41,187 bases of DNA. Source: Helicobacter apodemus (GTDB taxonomy: Bacteria; Campylobacterota; Campylobacteria; Campylobacterales; Helicobacteraceae). The notes beneath the pieces are model-generated. The model did not search any database, was not told where the DNA came from, and worked only from the letters and a program-made list of their open reading frames with translations. The DNA lies in assembly GCF_000765745.2 (NCBI RefSeq), contig NZ_JRPC02000023.1, forward strand, positions 1 to 41,187, read 5' to 3'. Positions 7,548-16,774 of this stretch are shown here, in pieces (positions within the stretch are counted from its first letter, which is position 1; each line of letters begins with the position of its first letter). The position numbers and the translations under genes were made by a program.

Positions 7548-8168
7548 TCATAGATTCTTAGAAAAATCTATAACTTCTTCTTTAGGAAAACGAATTTTTT
7601 GAGGTATTTCATCTGTTTTCTTATGCCCAACTACTAACATTATAGAAGTTTTTTCTTTGGAAGTATCAAGCTTTAGATAAATATCTAAAGCCTCATTATT
7701 AAAGCCCCCAATAATGCAAGAGCCAAGATTTAGTGCAGTTGCTCCATTAGCTAAATTCCCTAAGGCTAAAAAAGTTTGCTCTCTTGCATAATGAAGTTTT
7801 TGCGTAGGATTCATAGATTCAATAAAAGGTTTATAAAGTTCAATACGTTTTTGGAGTTCTTCTTTTGACATATTTCTTGATTGCAGTTTTTTTACAAAAT
7901 ATTCCCCAAAATCTAATCGTGCTGCAACAATAATGATAGCTCCACACTTTGCAACATGCTTTTGAGAATTAGCAATTTCTGCAATTTCTTGTTTAGTTTT
8001 GCTATCTTCTATAACAATAAATCTCCAAGGCTCAAGCCCTAAAGAACTAGGAGATAATCTCCCCGCTTCTAAAATATAATCTAATTCCTCTTTGCTTAAA
8101 AGCTTCTCTTGAAACTCTCTGCACGAAAAACGTTCTTCTAATATTTTTTTAAAAATTTCTTTTTGCAT
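7548..8168 (-). CDS. NAD(P)H-dependent nitroreductase family flavoprotein
   Basis: A 206-residue FMN-dependent nitroreductase-fold protein. Typical features are the FMN phosphate-binding RFSCREFQ near residue 13, RLSPSSLGLEPWRFIVIED at about 37-55, and the C-terminal GSCIIGGFNNEALD block near residue 150, which closely recalls RdxA/FrxA of H. pylori. Family members reduce nitro groups or quinones; in Helicobacter such enzymes can activate metronidazole. RBS GGAG lies just upstream of the ATG. It follows dnaG with a 42-base gap and may share its promoter. Which of the two H. pylori paralogues it corresponds to cannot be decided here. Confidence 0.85.
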   Translation of the reverse strand: MQKEIFKKILEERFSCREFQEKLLSKEELDYILEAGRLSPSSLGLEPWRFIVIEDSKTKQEIAEIANSQKHVAKCGAIIIVAARLDFGEYFVKKLQSRNMSKEELQKRIELYKPFIESMNPTQKLHYAREQTFLALGNLANGATALNLGSCIIGGFNNEALDIYLKLDTSKEKTSIMLVVGHKKTDEIPQKIRFPKEEVIDFSKNL

Positions 8169-8210
8169 ATTCTCTCCTTATAAAATAAATATTTTCTAGT
8201 TTTTTTGCTT

Positions 8211-9881
8211 CTAAAAGTTGAAGCTTTCATCGACAATTAAATCCCCTTTTTTCAAATTTTCTAAATATTGTTGAAGCTTACGCAATAAAAAGGATTTCTC
8301 TCTTAAAGAAAGTGTTGAATCTTTAATAAGTATTTTTCTCCTCTCATTATAATGCTTATACAAAATCATAATCATCTGCCGCTTTAGCATCTCTTTGTTT
8401 TGTGTCTTAATACGTTCATCAAGTAAAATTCCAATTAATTGTGAATCTTCTAAATCTTTTTTTAAGAGTTTCTCATAAGCTTCCCTTTGAGAAAAAAACA
8501 TAGAAGATTCTAAATAATTCATAACATATTCCAAAAGATCCATATCCTCTAAAACACTTTTAATAATAATCTTTTCGACAAGAGTATAATAATCTTCATT
8601 GCTTTGAAGGATTTCAGAAGTTGGTTTTATGTTATTTTTATGGACTTTTGTTGGGATTAGATGTAGGGGTAAGTGAAGTTTTTGTCCTAACCATATCCTG
8701 TATTCCTCTTGTAAAACTAAAGATAATTGGTGTAAAAACTCCAAAGATTCTTTTAAGCAAGAATCTTTTTGCATAGGATTTTTTAAATCATATTTTGCAA
8801 TAATCTCCCCAAAAACAAAATCCACTAAAGAAATAGGAGCATAAAATAAATCTTTTAACTGCTTTATTTCGCCATTATTTACCATATCAGCTGGGTCTAA
8901 GCCTTTATCAAAAATTACTACACCACCTTCTTTGTGAGCTAAACTTAAAAGCATAGCGGCTTTAAAAGCCGCTATGATACCTGCACTATCACCATCATAA
9001 GCAATAATAACCTTTGGGTTTCCCTTAGCTATTAAGGGTAAATGCTCTTTGGTTAAAGCTGTTCCTAAAGTAGCCACTGCATTATTAAACCCTGCTTGGT
9101 GTAGCATAATCACATCTAAATATCCCTCTGTAATGATAATCTCCCCTTTTTTATAAATATTTTCTTTAGCTTGGGGATAACCATAGAGAAGTTGTGATTT
9201 ATTAAAAAGTTTGGTTTGGGGGGAGTTAATATATTTTGCTTGGTGATTCCCTAATGTCCTCCCTCCAAAACCTACGATTTTATTTTGGGGAGAACGAATG
9301 GGAAAAATTATTCGTTGGGCTAATCGTGCGTAATAATGCTTAACTCCATTTTCATCATCTACTCCTAATATCCCTAAATTCAAAGCCTCCGGTAAAGAAA
9401 TGGAATGCTTTTGTAAATATCCCATAATCTCATAATTATTAGGTGCATAACCTATTTCAAAAAGATTTCTAATAGACTCTGTAATGCCTCGTTTTTGAAT
9501 ATAACTCTTAGCTTCTGCATTGAGTTGTAGCTGGTAATATTCATTCATAAAATCTAAAATTTTATTATCTTCTTTGGGTTGATAAGTTTGGGCATAAGTT
9601 AAAGAAATATTATAAATTTGTGCTAGTTTTTCAAGAGATTCTTTATAAGAGATCTTTTCATATTCCATAACAAATTGGATACTATCTCCACCTACACCAC
9701 AACCAAAACAATGGTAATAGCCCTTATTGGCATTAATAACAAAGCTTGGTGTTTTTTCTTGGTGAAAAGGACAACAAGCTTTATAGGTTGCTCCTACTTT
9801 CTTCACTTCTATATAATGAGAAATAACCTCTACAATATCTAACTGATTTTTAAGATTTTCTATACTCTCTTGTGTAATCAA
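8211..9881 (-). CDS. dnaG: DNA primase
   Basis: A 556-residue DnaG. The N-terminal CHC2 zinc-binding domain has ligands Cys37, His40, Cys58 and Cys61 (CPFH ... CFGC). The catalytic core with RNA-primer-synthesis residues follows (FPIRSPQNKIVGFGGR), then the TOPRIM domain with the glutamate motif IITEGYLDVIMLHQAG and the acidic pair in IAYDGDSAG. The last 150 residues are helical and should bind the replicative helicase DnaB. Length matches the family in Helicobacter. It is transcribed from a promoter that faces the LapB-like gene; its -10 candidate is at 9914-9919 on the minus strand. Confidence 0.96.
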   Translation of the reverse strand: MITQESIENLKNQLDIVEVISHYIEVKKVGATYKACCPFHQEKTPSFVINANKGYYHCFGCGVGGDSIQFVMEYEKISYKESLEKLAQIYNISLTYAQTYQPKEDNKILDFMNEYYQLQLNAEAKSYIQKRGITESIRNLFEIGYAPNNYEIMGYLQKHSISLPEALNLGILGVDDENGVKHYYARLAQRIIFPIRSPQNKIVGFGGRTLGNHQAKYINSPQTKLFNKSQLLYGYPQAKENIYKKGEIIITEGYLDVIMLHQAGFNNAVATLGTALTKEHLPLIAKGNPKVIIAYDGDSAGIIAAFKAAMLLSLAHKEGGVVIFDKGLDPADMVNNGEIKQLKDLFYAPISLVDFVFGEIIAKYDLKNPMQKDSCLKESLEFLHQLSLVLQEEYRIWLGQKLHLPLHLIPTKVHKNNIKPTSEILQSNEDYYTLVEKIIIKSVLEDMDLLEYVMNYLESSMFFSQREAYEKLLKKDLEDSQLIGILLDERIKTQNKEMLKRQMIMILYKHYNERRKILIKDSTLSLREKSFLLRKLQQYLENLKKGDLIVDESFNF

Positions 9882-9913
9882 TGCTAATGAACCTTAGATT
9901 TTTAGATAAGCTT

Positions 9914-9935
9914 ATTATAGAATATTTGTTATAAT
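9914..9935. promoter_or_regulatory. Divergent vegetative promoters for dnaG and the LapB-like gene
   Basis: Two perfect TATAAT boxes lie in the 89-base divergent spacer. Reading minus, the box at 9914-9919 would start dnaG transcription about 25 bases before its ATG. Reading plus, the box at 9930-9935 would start the LapB-like operon near 9942, with AAGG about seven bases before the TTG start at 9971. The two boxes are only ten bases apart, so the polymerases should compete. Confidence 0.55.
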
Positions 9936-9970
9936 TAAAAGATAATAATTAGTTGTTTTAAGGTTTATAT

Positions 9971-11023
9971 TTGGAATTTTTAGAAAGTATTGAATACAGA
10001 GATCCACTTTTTGGAATCATAATCCTCATCTTTTGTATAGGATTAATTAGCCTTTTTGCTTATTATTGGAATTATATTATTAGTAAAAGGCAACACCAAA
10101 ATCTATTAAAATTTATGAAAAACTTTGATTATATTGGCTTTGATAAAGAAATCAAAGAATTTTTAGCCTTAAACCCAAACCCTACTTCCTCACTCATTTT
10201 TATGGCAAAAACCTATCAAAAATGTGCAGATTATGAAAAAGCTATTCGCCTTTATAACACACTTTTAAGCTCTATTAAAAACCCCGTTGATAAAATCCCA
10301 ATTTTAGAAGATTTAGGCGATGTTTATTATAAAGCTGGTTTTCCTTTGCGTTCTAAAGAAATTTATTTAGAGATTCTTTACCATTATCCACGATCCCCTA
10401 AAATCTTAAAATCTCTTATTAAAATCTATGAAGAGCTTGCATTATATCAAGATGCCCTTAATGCACTAGATTGTCTAGAGGAAATAGAGGGTAAAACAAA
10501 AATGCATCATCTTTATTTACAAACAAAAATTATTGTCTCTAACCAAAATTCCACAGAAATAAAACCTGAAAAACTTGAAAAGCTCATTGAAGAGGAGCCT
10601 AAGTTATTACGTTTGGTTTTAAGTTTTTTTAAAGACTTCTATCCCTCTTATTTTTGGAGATTTATTCAAAATAAGTCCAAAGAGGAGATTTTTCAAATTT
10701 TAGATATTTTATGGAATCTTGAAAATAATGAACTTCCTAATGTAGCATTCCAAAACCCTATTCTAAACGATATTTTTCAAGCAAAAGGGTATTATCCTTT
10801 ACAAAAAGGAACTAAAGTTTCCTTTGAATTAGAATCTTTATGCCTTTTACGTAAATACAGAAGTTATCAAGGGGATTTACAATTTAATTATTCTTGTAAT
10901 TCTTGTAAAGCAATTAGCCCACTCTCTTTTGAAATTTGCCCGCATTGTGGAGAATTACTAAGCGCAAAAATTTTAGTTTTTATAAAAGAAAAATATGATG
11001 AAGAAAGTTACTCTTTTTTGTGA
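9971..11023 (+). CDS. LapB/YciM-like TPR protein with C-terminal zinc ribbon
   Basis: A 350-residue protein with one N-terminal transmembrane helix (about residues 13-36), a series of TPR-like helix pairs (about 43-245; for example SLIFMAKTYQKCADYEKAIRLYNTLL and LGDVYYKAGFPLRSKEIYLEIL), and a C-terminal four-cysteine metal site (Cys309, Cys312, Cys323, Cys326). This architecture is that of LapB, which in E. coli links the membrane protease FtsH to LpxC and so sets lipopolysaccharide synthesis; rubredoxin-type ribbon and TPRs are both required there. The start is TTG 9971 because only it includes the membrane helix, and AAGG lies seven bases upstream. It overlaps rnhA by 29 bases. Function by architecture only. 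Confidence 0.7.
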   Translation: MEFLESIEYRDPLFGIIILIFCIGLISLFAYYWNYIISKRQHQNLLKFMKNFDYIGFDKEIKEFLALNPNPTSSLIFMAKTYQKCADYEKAIRLYNTLLSSIKNPVDKIPILEDLGDVYYKAGFPLRSKEIYLEILYHYPRSPKILKSLIKIYEELALYQDALNALDCLEEIEGKTKMHHLYLQTKIIVSNQNSTEIKPEKLEKLIEEEPKLLRLVLSFFKDFYPSYFWRFIQNKSKEEIFQILDILWNLENNELPNVAFQNPILNDIFQAKGYYPLQKGTKVSFELESLCLLRKYRSYQGDLQFNYSCNSCKAISPLSFEICPHCGELLSAKILVFIKEKYDEESYSFL

Positions 11024-11426
11024 TGGTTCATCTTTAGGGAACCCCGGAGCTGGTGGATGGTGTGCTATTTTATATTATAAACACCACCAAAAGATTCTAA
11101 GTGGTGGTGCAAGTAATGTAACTAATAACCAAATGGAACTTTCTGCACTTATTTTTGGGCTTGAATCCCTTAAAGAATCTTGTGAAGTCTTAGTTATTAG
11201 CGATTCAAAATATGTTTTAGATGGAATCTCTAAATGGTTACCTAATTGGATTAAAAAAGATTTTAAAAATGTCAAAAATCCAGAGCTTTGGAAGCATTTT
11301 TTAGAGGTTTCAAAATATCATAATCTACAAATACAATGGGTAAAGGGGCATAGCGGACATAGCGAAAATGAACTTTGTGATAAAATCGCTAAAGAAGAAG
11401 CCCTAAAAATTAAACAAAAGGGATGA
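10995..11426 (+). CDS. rnhA: Ribonuclease HI
   Basis: A 143-residue RNase HI that removes RNA from RNA:DNA hybrids. All catalytic acids are visible: Asp10 ([11 protein letters not shown]), Glu48 (NQMELSAL), Asp70 (ISDSKYV) and Asp129 ([12 protein letters not shown]), plus the flap histidine in GHSGHSENE. Two ATGs in tandem (10995 and 10998) could both start it; the first is given. The gene lies largely after, but starts within, the LapB-like gene, and rnc follows four bases after its stop. The rnhA-rnc-aroC order is the one remembered from H. pylori (HP0661-HP0663). Confidence 0.95.
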   Translation: MMKKVTLFCDGSSLGNPGAGGWCAILYYKHHQKILSGGASNVTNNQMELSALIFGLESLKESCEVLVISDSKYVLDGISKWLPNWIKKDFKNVKNPELWKHFLEVSKYHNLQIQWVKGHSGHSENELCDKIAKEEALKIKQKG

Positions 11427-11430
11427 GAAA

Positions 11431-12105
11431 ATGCATTTAAAAAATTTTCAGCAAAGTTTAGGATATTCCTTTAAAAATACACAATTATTAAAAGAAGCGC
11501 TAACGCATAAAAGCACAAAAAAAGAAATGCATAATGAACGTTTGGAATTTTTAGGAGATGCGGTTTTAGATTTAATTATTGGGGAATTTTTATATAAAAA
11601 ATTTCCGCATTCTCCAGAGGGAGAACTTTCTAAAATGCGTGCTTCTATCGTGAATGAAAAAGCTTTTGCTACTTTAGCAAAATATTTAAAAATTGGAGAA
11701 TACCTTTATATCTCTAGTGCAGAAGAACAAAATAATGGGAGAGAAAAAGATTCTATTCTCTCTAATGCTTTTGAAGCAATTATGGGGGCAATTTATTTAG
11801 AAAACGGCTTAGAATCTGTGCAAAAATTAGTGCTTAATTTACTTGATAAAGTTTATACCATTTCCGATTTTAAGAATCTTTTTTATGACCATAAAACTAA
11901 TCTACAAGAACTTACACAAGCTATTTTTGGGGTAATACCTGAATACATTGTTTTAGATTCTAAAGGACCTGATCATAATAAAGAATTTTTAGTAGGAGTT
12001 TTTATACAAGAGAAAGAATACGCAAAGGCTAGTGGAAAGAGCAAAAAAGAAGCACAACAAAATTGTGCAAAAATTGCTTTAGAAGTCTTAAGGGGACAAC
12101 AATGA
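11431..12105 (+). CDS. rnc: Ribonuclease III
   Basis: A 224-residue RNase III. The signature [13 protein letters not shown] at about residues 35-47 holds catalytic Glu39 and Asp43, and the second acidic set is in [15 protein letters not shown] at about 110-124. The C-terminal 70 residues form a double-stranded RNA-binding domain ([12 protein letters not shown] ... [20 protein letters not shown]). It processes rRNA precursors and structured RNAs. The stop shares the ATGA overlap with aroC. Confidence 0.95.
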   Translation: MHLKNFQQSLGYSFKNTQLLKEALTHKSTKKEMHNERLEFLGDAVLDLIIGEFLYKKFPHSPEGELSKMRASIVNEKAFATLAKYLKIGEYLYISSAEEQNNGREKDSILSNAFEAIMGAIYLENGLESVQKLVLNLLDKVYTISDFKNLFYDHKTNLQELTQAIFGVIPEYIVLDSKGPDHNKEFLVGVFIQEKEYAKASGKSKKEAQQNCAKIALEVLRGQQ

Positions 12106-13184
12106 ATACTTTCGGAGAATATTTAAGATTAACAACTTTTGGAGAAAGTCACGGAAAAGGAATTGGAGGGGTTTTAGATGGGCTTCCAGCGGGATTAAAT
12201 ATTGATGAATCTTTTATTGCGACTGAAATGGCTAGGAGACAAGGGGGAAGAAACCATTACTCCACCCAAAGAAAAGAGCCTGATAAAGTGGAAATTTTAA
12301 GTGGAGTCTTTGAGGGTAAAAGCACAGGAACGCCTTTAGGGTTTTTTATCCACAACACCTCTAGCAAAAGCAGTGATTATACTGCTTTAAAAGATATATT
12401 TCGTCCAGGACACGCAGATTTTACTTATTTTTACAAATATAGCATAAGGGATCATAGGGGAGGAGGACGCAGTAGTGCTAGAGAAAGTAGTGCTAGAGTA
12501 GCAGCAGGGGCTATCGCAAAACTCCTCTTAAAAGAATTCCAAATTACTTTAAGAAGTGGAATCCTTAGCATAGGAGATGTTACAGGAGAGGATATAGACT
12601 TTAATTTTGCCACCAAAAGTGAAATCTATGCTTTAGATAAAAAAGTAGAAGAACAACAAAAAGAAGCTATTACACAAGCTAGAAAAGCACATAATAGTAT
12701 CGGTGGAGTAGCGATTGTGAGTGCTTTAAATGTTCCTATTGGGTTAGGCGAACCTCTTTATTATAAATTAGATTCTGCTATTGGGAGTTTAATGCTAGGG
12801 TTAAATGGAGTAAAAGCGGTTGAAATTGGGAGCGGTGTAGAATGCTCTAAAATGCGGGGCTCTCAACATAATGATGCGATTTATAAGGGGGGATTTGAAA
12901 CTAATCATAGCGGAGGAATCTTGGGGGGAATTAGTAATGGTGATGAAATTTTGATTAAAATACATTTTAAACCAACCCCTAGTATTTTTATCCCACAAAA
13001 CTCCCTTAACATTGCTAAAGAGGAGTGTTCTTGCATTATTAAAGGGAGGCACGACCCTTGCATTGCCATTCGTGGAAGTGTTGTGTGCGAATCAATGCTT
13101 GCTCTTATATTAGCAGATATGCTGCTCCTTAATAGTGCTTCAAAGCTAGAAAATCTCAAAAAAATCTATGCAAAAAACTCCTAA
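12102..13184 (+). CDS. aroC: Chorismate synthase
   Basis: A 360-residue AroC, the last enzyme of the shikimate pathway (EPSP to chorismate, FMN-dependent). Family signatures are [18 protein letters not shown] near the N-terminus, the [12 protein letters not shown] block near residue 115 and the C-terminal [11 protein letters not shown] near residue 315. The start is ATG 12102, overlapping the rnc stop as ATGA with AAGGGG upstream; a longer frame from 12063 only reads through rnc. The last 17 bases overlap pseG. Confidence 0.96.
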   Translation: MNTFGEYLRLTTFGESHGKGIGGVLDGLPAGLNIDESFIATEMARRQGGRNHYSTQRKEPDKVEILSGVFEGKSTGTPLGFFIHNTSSKSSDYTALKDIFRPGHADFTYFYKYSIRDHRGGGRSSARESSARVAAGAIAKLLLKEFQITLRSGILSIGDVTGEDIDFNFATKSEIYALDKKVEEQQKEAITQARKAHNSIGGVAIVSALNVPIGLGEPLYYKLDSAIGSLMLGLNGVKAVEIGSGVECSKMRGSQHNDAIYKGGFETNHSGGILGGISNGDEILIKIHFKPTPSIFIPQNSLNIAKEECSCIIKGRHDPCIAIRGSVVCESMLALILADMLLLNSASKLENLKKIYAKNS

Positions 13185-14094
13185 AAAAGCCTTTCTTTTT
13201 GCGGATAAAAAGTTAGGTATTGGTTTAGGTCATATGAGCCGCACTAAAGCATTAGCAAATTTATTAGAACAAAATCACTATCAAGCTAAAATCCTTGATT
13301 GCATATTCTTAGAATCGTTCAAGGAATCTTGTGATTTAATGAGTATTGATTCTTATACCTTACCTATAGATTCCTATTATCAAGCCACTTCTTTAGCAAG
13401 AGTTTGTATATTTTTTGATGATACATTAAGACTACCCTACCCTAAGGGCATACTATTAAATGCCTCTTTAGGGGCAGACTTACAATCTTATAAAAACAAA
13501 TACCCTAACCATACCTTATGGATAGGCAAGGGATATACACTTTTGCAAAAACCCTTTTTACAGCTCCTTAATACTCCTCATAAACTACATAAAACTATAA
13601 AAAATATTATGGTTACTTTAGGGGGTGCAGATATTTTGGGTTTAACCAAATGGCTTTGTGAAGAACTTTATACTTTCAATCCAAATTTTCAAATCCATTA
13701 TATTCATAAAGATAAACATCTCTTTAAAAAAGCAAAAGGTTATAGCAATCTTAATGCTACACAAATGGCAAATTTATTCTCACAAATGGATCTTTGTATT
13801 TGTGCTTGTGGGCAAACACTTAGTGAAAGCATTGCTTGTAAAGTCCCAACTTTAGGATTAGAAGTCGCTATCAATCAAAGAGCAAATTTAATAGGCTATG
13901 CAAATTGTATAGAAAGTATTAAGGAAGTTTGGACACTTGATAAAGAAGCATTAAAAACACAACTTTTACAAAGTATTATTAGATTTAAAGATCTCTCTTA
14001 TAGAGAACTTTTAGTAAAAAGAGGGTTTCTCCTCTTTTGTGAAAATACTCAATGGAAAGAGGGTTTTAAAGCCCTAAAAACCCTCTTAGAATAA
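13168..14094 (+). CDS. pseG: UDP-2,4-diacetamido-2,4,6-trideoxy-beta-L-altropyranose hydrolase
   Basis: A 308-residue PseG. The nucleotide-sugar hydrolase removes UDP in the fourth step of pseudaminic acid synthesis, the sugar that O-glycosylates Helicobacter and Campylobacter flagellins. The GT-B fold shows the N-terminal loop GIGLGHMSR with the catalytic histidine (His22; His17 in C. jejuni), the LGGAD UDP-site motif near residue 151, and the C-terminal [20 protein letters not shown] block near residue 210 that binds the uridine. It begins inside the end of aroC and converges with the minus-strand gene at 14086-15561, overlapping by nine bases. Other pse genes are not in the window. Confidence 0.9.
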   Translation: MQKTPKKAFLFADKKLGIGLGHMSRTKALANLLEQNHYQAKILDCIFLESFKESCDLMSIDSYTLPIDSYYQATSLARVCIFFDDTLRLPYPKGILLNASLGADLQSYKNKYPNHTLWIGKGYTLLQKPFLQLLNTPHKLHKTIKNIMVTLGGADILGLTKWLCEELYTFNPNFQIHYIHKDKHLFKKAKGYSNLNATQMANLFSQMDLCICACGQTLSESIACKVPTLGLEVAINQRANLIGYANCIESIKEVWTLDKEALKTQLLQSIIRFKDLSYRELLVKRGFLLFCENTQWKEGFKALKTLLE

Positions 14095-15561
14095 AAGCCT
14101 AGAATAAGCAAAAGAATGAGAGCTTTTAAAGATACTCTTTTGCTGATTAACCTCTAAGGAATGAAAAATTAATGCATTGAGTTTAGAATAGTAGTCATCA
14201 TCAAATTTTTTTACTAATTGCTCTACGATATTCTCTCCTTTTTGGGTATTAGATTCAAAACTAAGAAAACTCTCTTCTAATTGATTCCACATTTTTGAAA
14301 TTTCTTGAGTAACACCATTAGTGGCATTACTAAGTGCCTCTAAGGAAAAAGAATTGTTTTGTGAAAAACTTAAACTACTTTGTTGATTGCTTTGCGCGCT
14401 AGAAAGCGTGAAATGAAGGCTAATATTTTGAATATAAGCTTTGTTGGCAGAAGCTTGTAAGCCTTGAAAATTGAATTTATCATAAGAAGCTTGTAATTTT
14501 TTAGAATCTTCTTCATTATCTTTAGCGATTAAATCAATATGGTGAATTTGCCCTGCTTTACCGTCATTAAATAAAAAATCTGCAGTTTTTTGTTTAATAC
14601 CTAATAAGTCTCCCTCTTCTCCTCTCATCATCTCTTGAGCTTCTTTTGGGTTAAGATAAATCACACCAATACCTTTTTCTCCAAGACCAACTAGCTCTCC
14701 CTCACCCTTTGGGTTGGGAATCCAAATTCTTAGCTTGTCATAAATGGGATCGTTTTTATCAATTCTTCCATCTCCATTGGTATCATATTTTGCTAAGTCT
14801 TTAAAACCATCTCCACTTTGAGTTCCAAAAAGCTCACTGCCATTATTAATAATTCCATCATTATTTTTATCTAAAGCTAAAAATCCTGAACCCTTCTTTA
14901 AAGTAGAGATTTGATCTTTTTTACCATCACTATCTAAATCAAAACTCATCGTAATATCACTAAGCTCTGCTCCATTTCCCTCATAATCAATAACCAAAGG
15001 ATCAATAGGTTCATTGTATTTAGTGGGTTGTTGAATCCTATCATTTGTAGAATTAATTTGAAGATTTTGCATAAAACTTTGTGAGAGATGAATATTTATA
15101 TTCAAATCTCTTTTTATCCCGTCTTTCCCTATAATGCTTCCTTGTATAGAAAGATCTAAAGATTGATAAAACCCCTGCTTAATGCTTAATCCACTCCCTA
15201 AATTAAAGCTGGGACGACTAAAATTTTTATTCAATAAAGACTCTAAATCATCAAAAGAAGACTTAGGGGGATTAGCATTCTTATTAGAAAATAATTCCTC
15301 CCAAATCTTTACCATTTCATTTTTTATTTCAGAGACTTTCCCTAATGCTTGATTAATAACTGCTTTTTGAAAGTCCTCTAATTTTTGATTTGACAAATCT
15401 ATTGAGGAGGAAATATTAGCTGCTTTTTGCCCTCCCTCTTTTTGATTGGTAATTTGTGGAACACTATTTGCTTCTTTTTTTGTAATCTCTTCTCCTAAAG
15501 CACTCTGGTTGGTCGTAATAAATGAGGCTTGTAGAGAAGAGAAGCGAATATTTGCTTCCAT
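14086..15561 (-). CDS. EF-hand-like repeat protein, candidate flagellar-coregulated secreted protein
   Basis: A 491-residue protein with no signal peptide or membrane helix. Residues 187-300 carry calcium-loop-like acidic repeats: FDLDSDGKKD (207-216), DKNNDGIINNGSELFG (231-246) and DTNGDGRIDKND (260-271), followed by a LRIW strand. The same arrangement occurs in the calcium-binding C-terminal modules of RTX-type proteins. The flanks are serine-, asparagine- and glutamine-rich and look partly helical (EEL...KIW, KMWNQLEESF). ATG 15561 is chosen because AAGGAG lies just upstream; an ATG ten codons earlier has no site. A strong sigma-28-like promoter precedes it, so it is probably made with the late flagellar genes and could leave through the flagellar export apparatus. 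I do not recognise a named family; secretion is inference. Confidence 0.7.
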   Translation of the reverse strand: MEANIRFSSLQASFITTNQSALGEEITKKEANSVPQITNQKEGGQKAANISSSIDLSNQKLEDFQKAVINQALGKVSEIKNEMVKIWEELFSNKNANPPKSSFDDLESLLNKNFSRPSFNLGSGLSIKQGFYQSLDLSIQGSIIGKDGIKRDLNINIHLSQSFMQNLQINSTNDRIQQPTKYNEPIDPLVIDYEGNGAELSDITMSFDLDSDGKKDQISTLKKGSGFLALDKNNDGIINNGSELFGTQSGDGFKDLAKYDTNGDGRIDKNDPIYDKLRIWIPNPKGEGELVGLGEKGIGVIYLNPKEAQEMMRGEEGDLLGIKQKTADFLFNDGKAGQIHHIDLIAKDNEEDSKKLQASYDKFNFQGLQASANKAYIQNISLHFTLSSAQSNQQSSLSFSQNNSFSLEALSNATNGVTQEISKMWNQLEESFLSFESNTQKGENIVEQLVKKFDDDYYSKLNALIFHSLEVNQQKSIFKSSHSFAYSRLLF

Positions 15562-15596
15562 TGCTTCTCCTTGTTTTAAATAAATTAACATTGACT

Positions 15597-15623
15597 ATAT
15601 CGACATTTTATTGAAAAACTAAA
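15597..15623 (-). promoter_or_regulatory. Sigma-28 (FliA) promoter
   Basis: On the minus strand the sequence reads TTTAGTTT, eleven bases, GTCGATAT (-35 at 15623-15616, -10 at 15604-15597). The consensus is TAAAGTTT-N11-GCCGATAA, so spacing is exact and the CGAT core is intact. CGATAT is the form usual in Campylobacter and Helicobacter flaA promoters. The ATG of the downstream gene is 36 bases after the -10 box. Confidence 0.7.
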
Positions 15624-15658
15624 TCTTTTTACTAAGACCCCAAATCAATAATAAAAAA

Positions 15659-16768
15659 TTATGAGTTATTTTTAGATTTTAAAAGCACTCCACTTTCTAA
15701 ATGTTGCGTATGAGGGAATTGATCAAAAAAGGCTAAAGCAGTAATTTGGTGTGTTTTCCTTAGACACTCTAAATCTTTTAGGAGTGTAGCTGGATTGCAA
15801 GAGATATAAAATATCTGATTGAATTGCTGCAAAAATCGACAAACCCTCTCCCCTACTCCACAGCGAGGTGGATCTATTAAAATAGTGCTGAAAGTATATT
15901 CTTGCAAATTAATGGAATCTAATCGCCTAAATTTTCTTTGAAAGGTCAATGCTTCTATACACTCCTCTCCACTTAAACGCACAAATTCTATATTAGAAAT
16001 TTTATTTTTAGAAGCTGCAAATTTTGCTGCTTGAATCGAAGTTTTAGAAATTTCAGTAGCCAGTATTTTTCTAAATTTTTGCGATAAAGGGAGGGTAAAA
16101 TTCCCACAACCACAATACATTTCTAATAAATCTAAAGAATCTTTTTCTGCCTTAGACAAAATCCATTCAATCATTTTTACATTAATACTAGGATTTGGTT
16201 GTGTAAAACTCCCTTCATCATAACGATAAAAATAATATTTATCGGCAACCTCTAATTTCTCTATAACATAATCCCTATCTACAACTAGTTTAACTCCTCT
16301 GGAGCGACCAATTAATGCTATTTTCATCAAAAGCTTTTCTTCTAATATTTTCTTTAATTTTGTCGCTAAAACTAACCAAGATTGCTCAAGTCTCCTATGG
16401 TAAATAAAAGTTATTAATAGTTCATTTTGCTGTGTGGATAATATCTCTAAAGCAAAAAGCTTATTAATAAACTCCCTAAAATCTCTTTGGTGAAGAATGG
16501 GGTGCAAGACTTGTAAAAATTGTTGGATATTCAAAACCAAATTTGGGCAATTTTGTATGCAAACAAACTGCTTACCCTTACGCATAGTATAAAAAAACCC
16601 ATTATCTTTATGGTAGATTCCTAATTCACAACGTGCTCTAAAACTACTCTCTGAAGATAAAAAAACTTCATAGGGATCAAAAGCAAGAGATTTTGCGACT
16701 AAAGCTATTTTATCCTCTAAAGGATATTCTATACAACCCCCACAAATTCCCAAATAATCACAAGTCAT
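15659..16768 (-). CDS. trmA: tRNA (uracil-5-)-methyltransferase
   Basis: A 369-residue SAM-dependent methyltransferase that makes ribothymidine (m5U54) in the tRNA T-loop. The SAM motif is EMYCGCGNFTLPLSQKF at about residues 215-231, motif IV LIDPPRCGVGERV at about 297-309, and the nucleophile cysteine is in FYISCNPATLLKDLECL near residue 325. An N-terminal cysteine pair (DYLGICGGC) is present in place of the iron-sulfur TRAM domain of RlmD-like relatives. It follows fliP closely, the last gene of a motA-motB-fliP-trmA run, which is an odd partner for motility genes. Confidence 0.9.
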   Translation of the reverse strand: MTCDYLGICGGCIEYPLEDKIALVAKSLAFDPYEVFLSSESSFRARCELGIYHKDNGFFYTMRKGKQFVCIQNCPNLVLNIQQFLQVLHPILHQRDFREFINKLFALEILSTQQNELLITFIYHRRLEQSWLVLATKLKKILEEKLLMKIALIGRSRGVKLVVDRDYVIEKLEVADKYYFYRYDEGSFTQPNPSINVKMIEWILSKAEKDSLDLLEMYCGCGNFTLPLSQKFRKILATEISKTSIQAAKFAASKNKISNIEFVRLSGEECIEALTFQRKFRRLDSINLQEYTFSTILIDPPRCGVGERVCRFLQQFNQIFYISCNPATLLKDLECLRKTHQITALAFFDQFPHTQHLESGVLLKSKNNS

Positions 16769-16774
16769 AAAATA

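Noticed and set aside
14086-15561. RTX toxin
   Set aside because: Only EF-hand-like loops are present, without GGXGXD nonapeptide arrays or a type I secretion locus.
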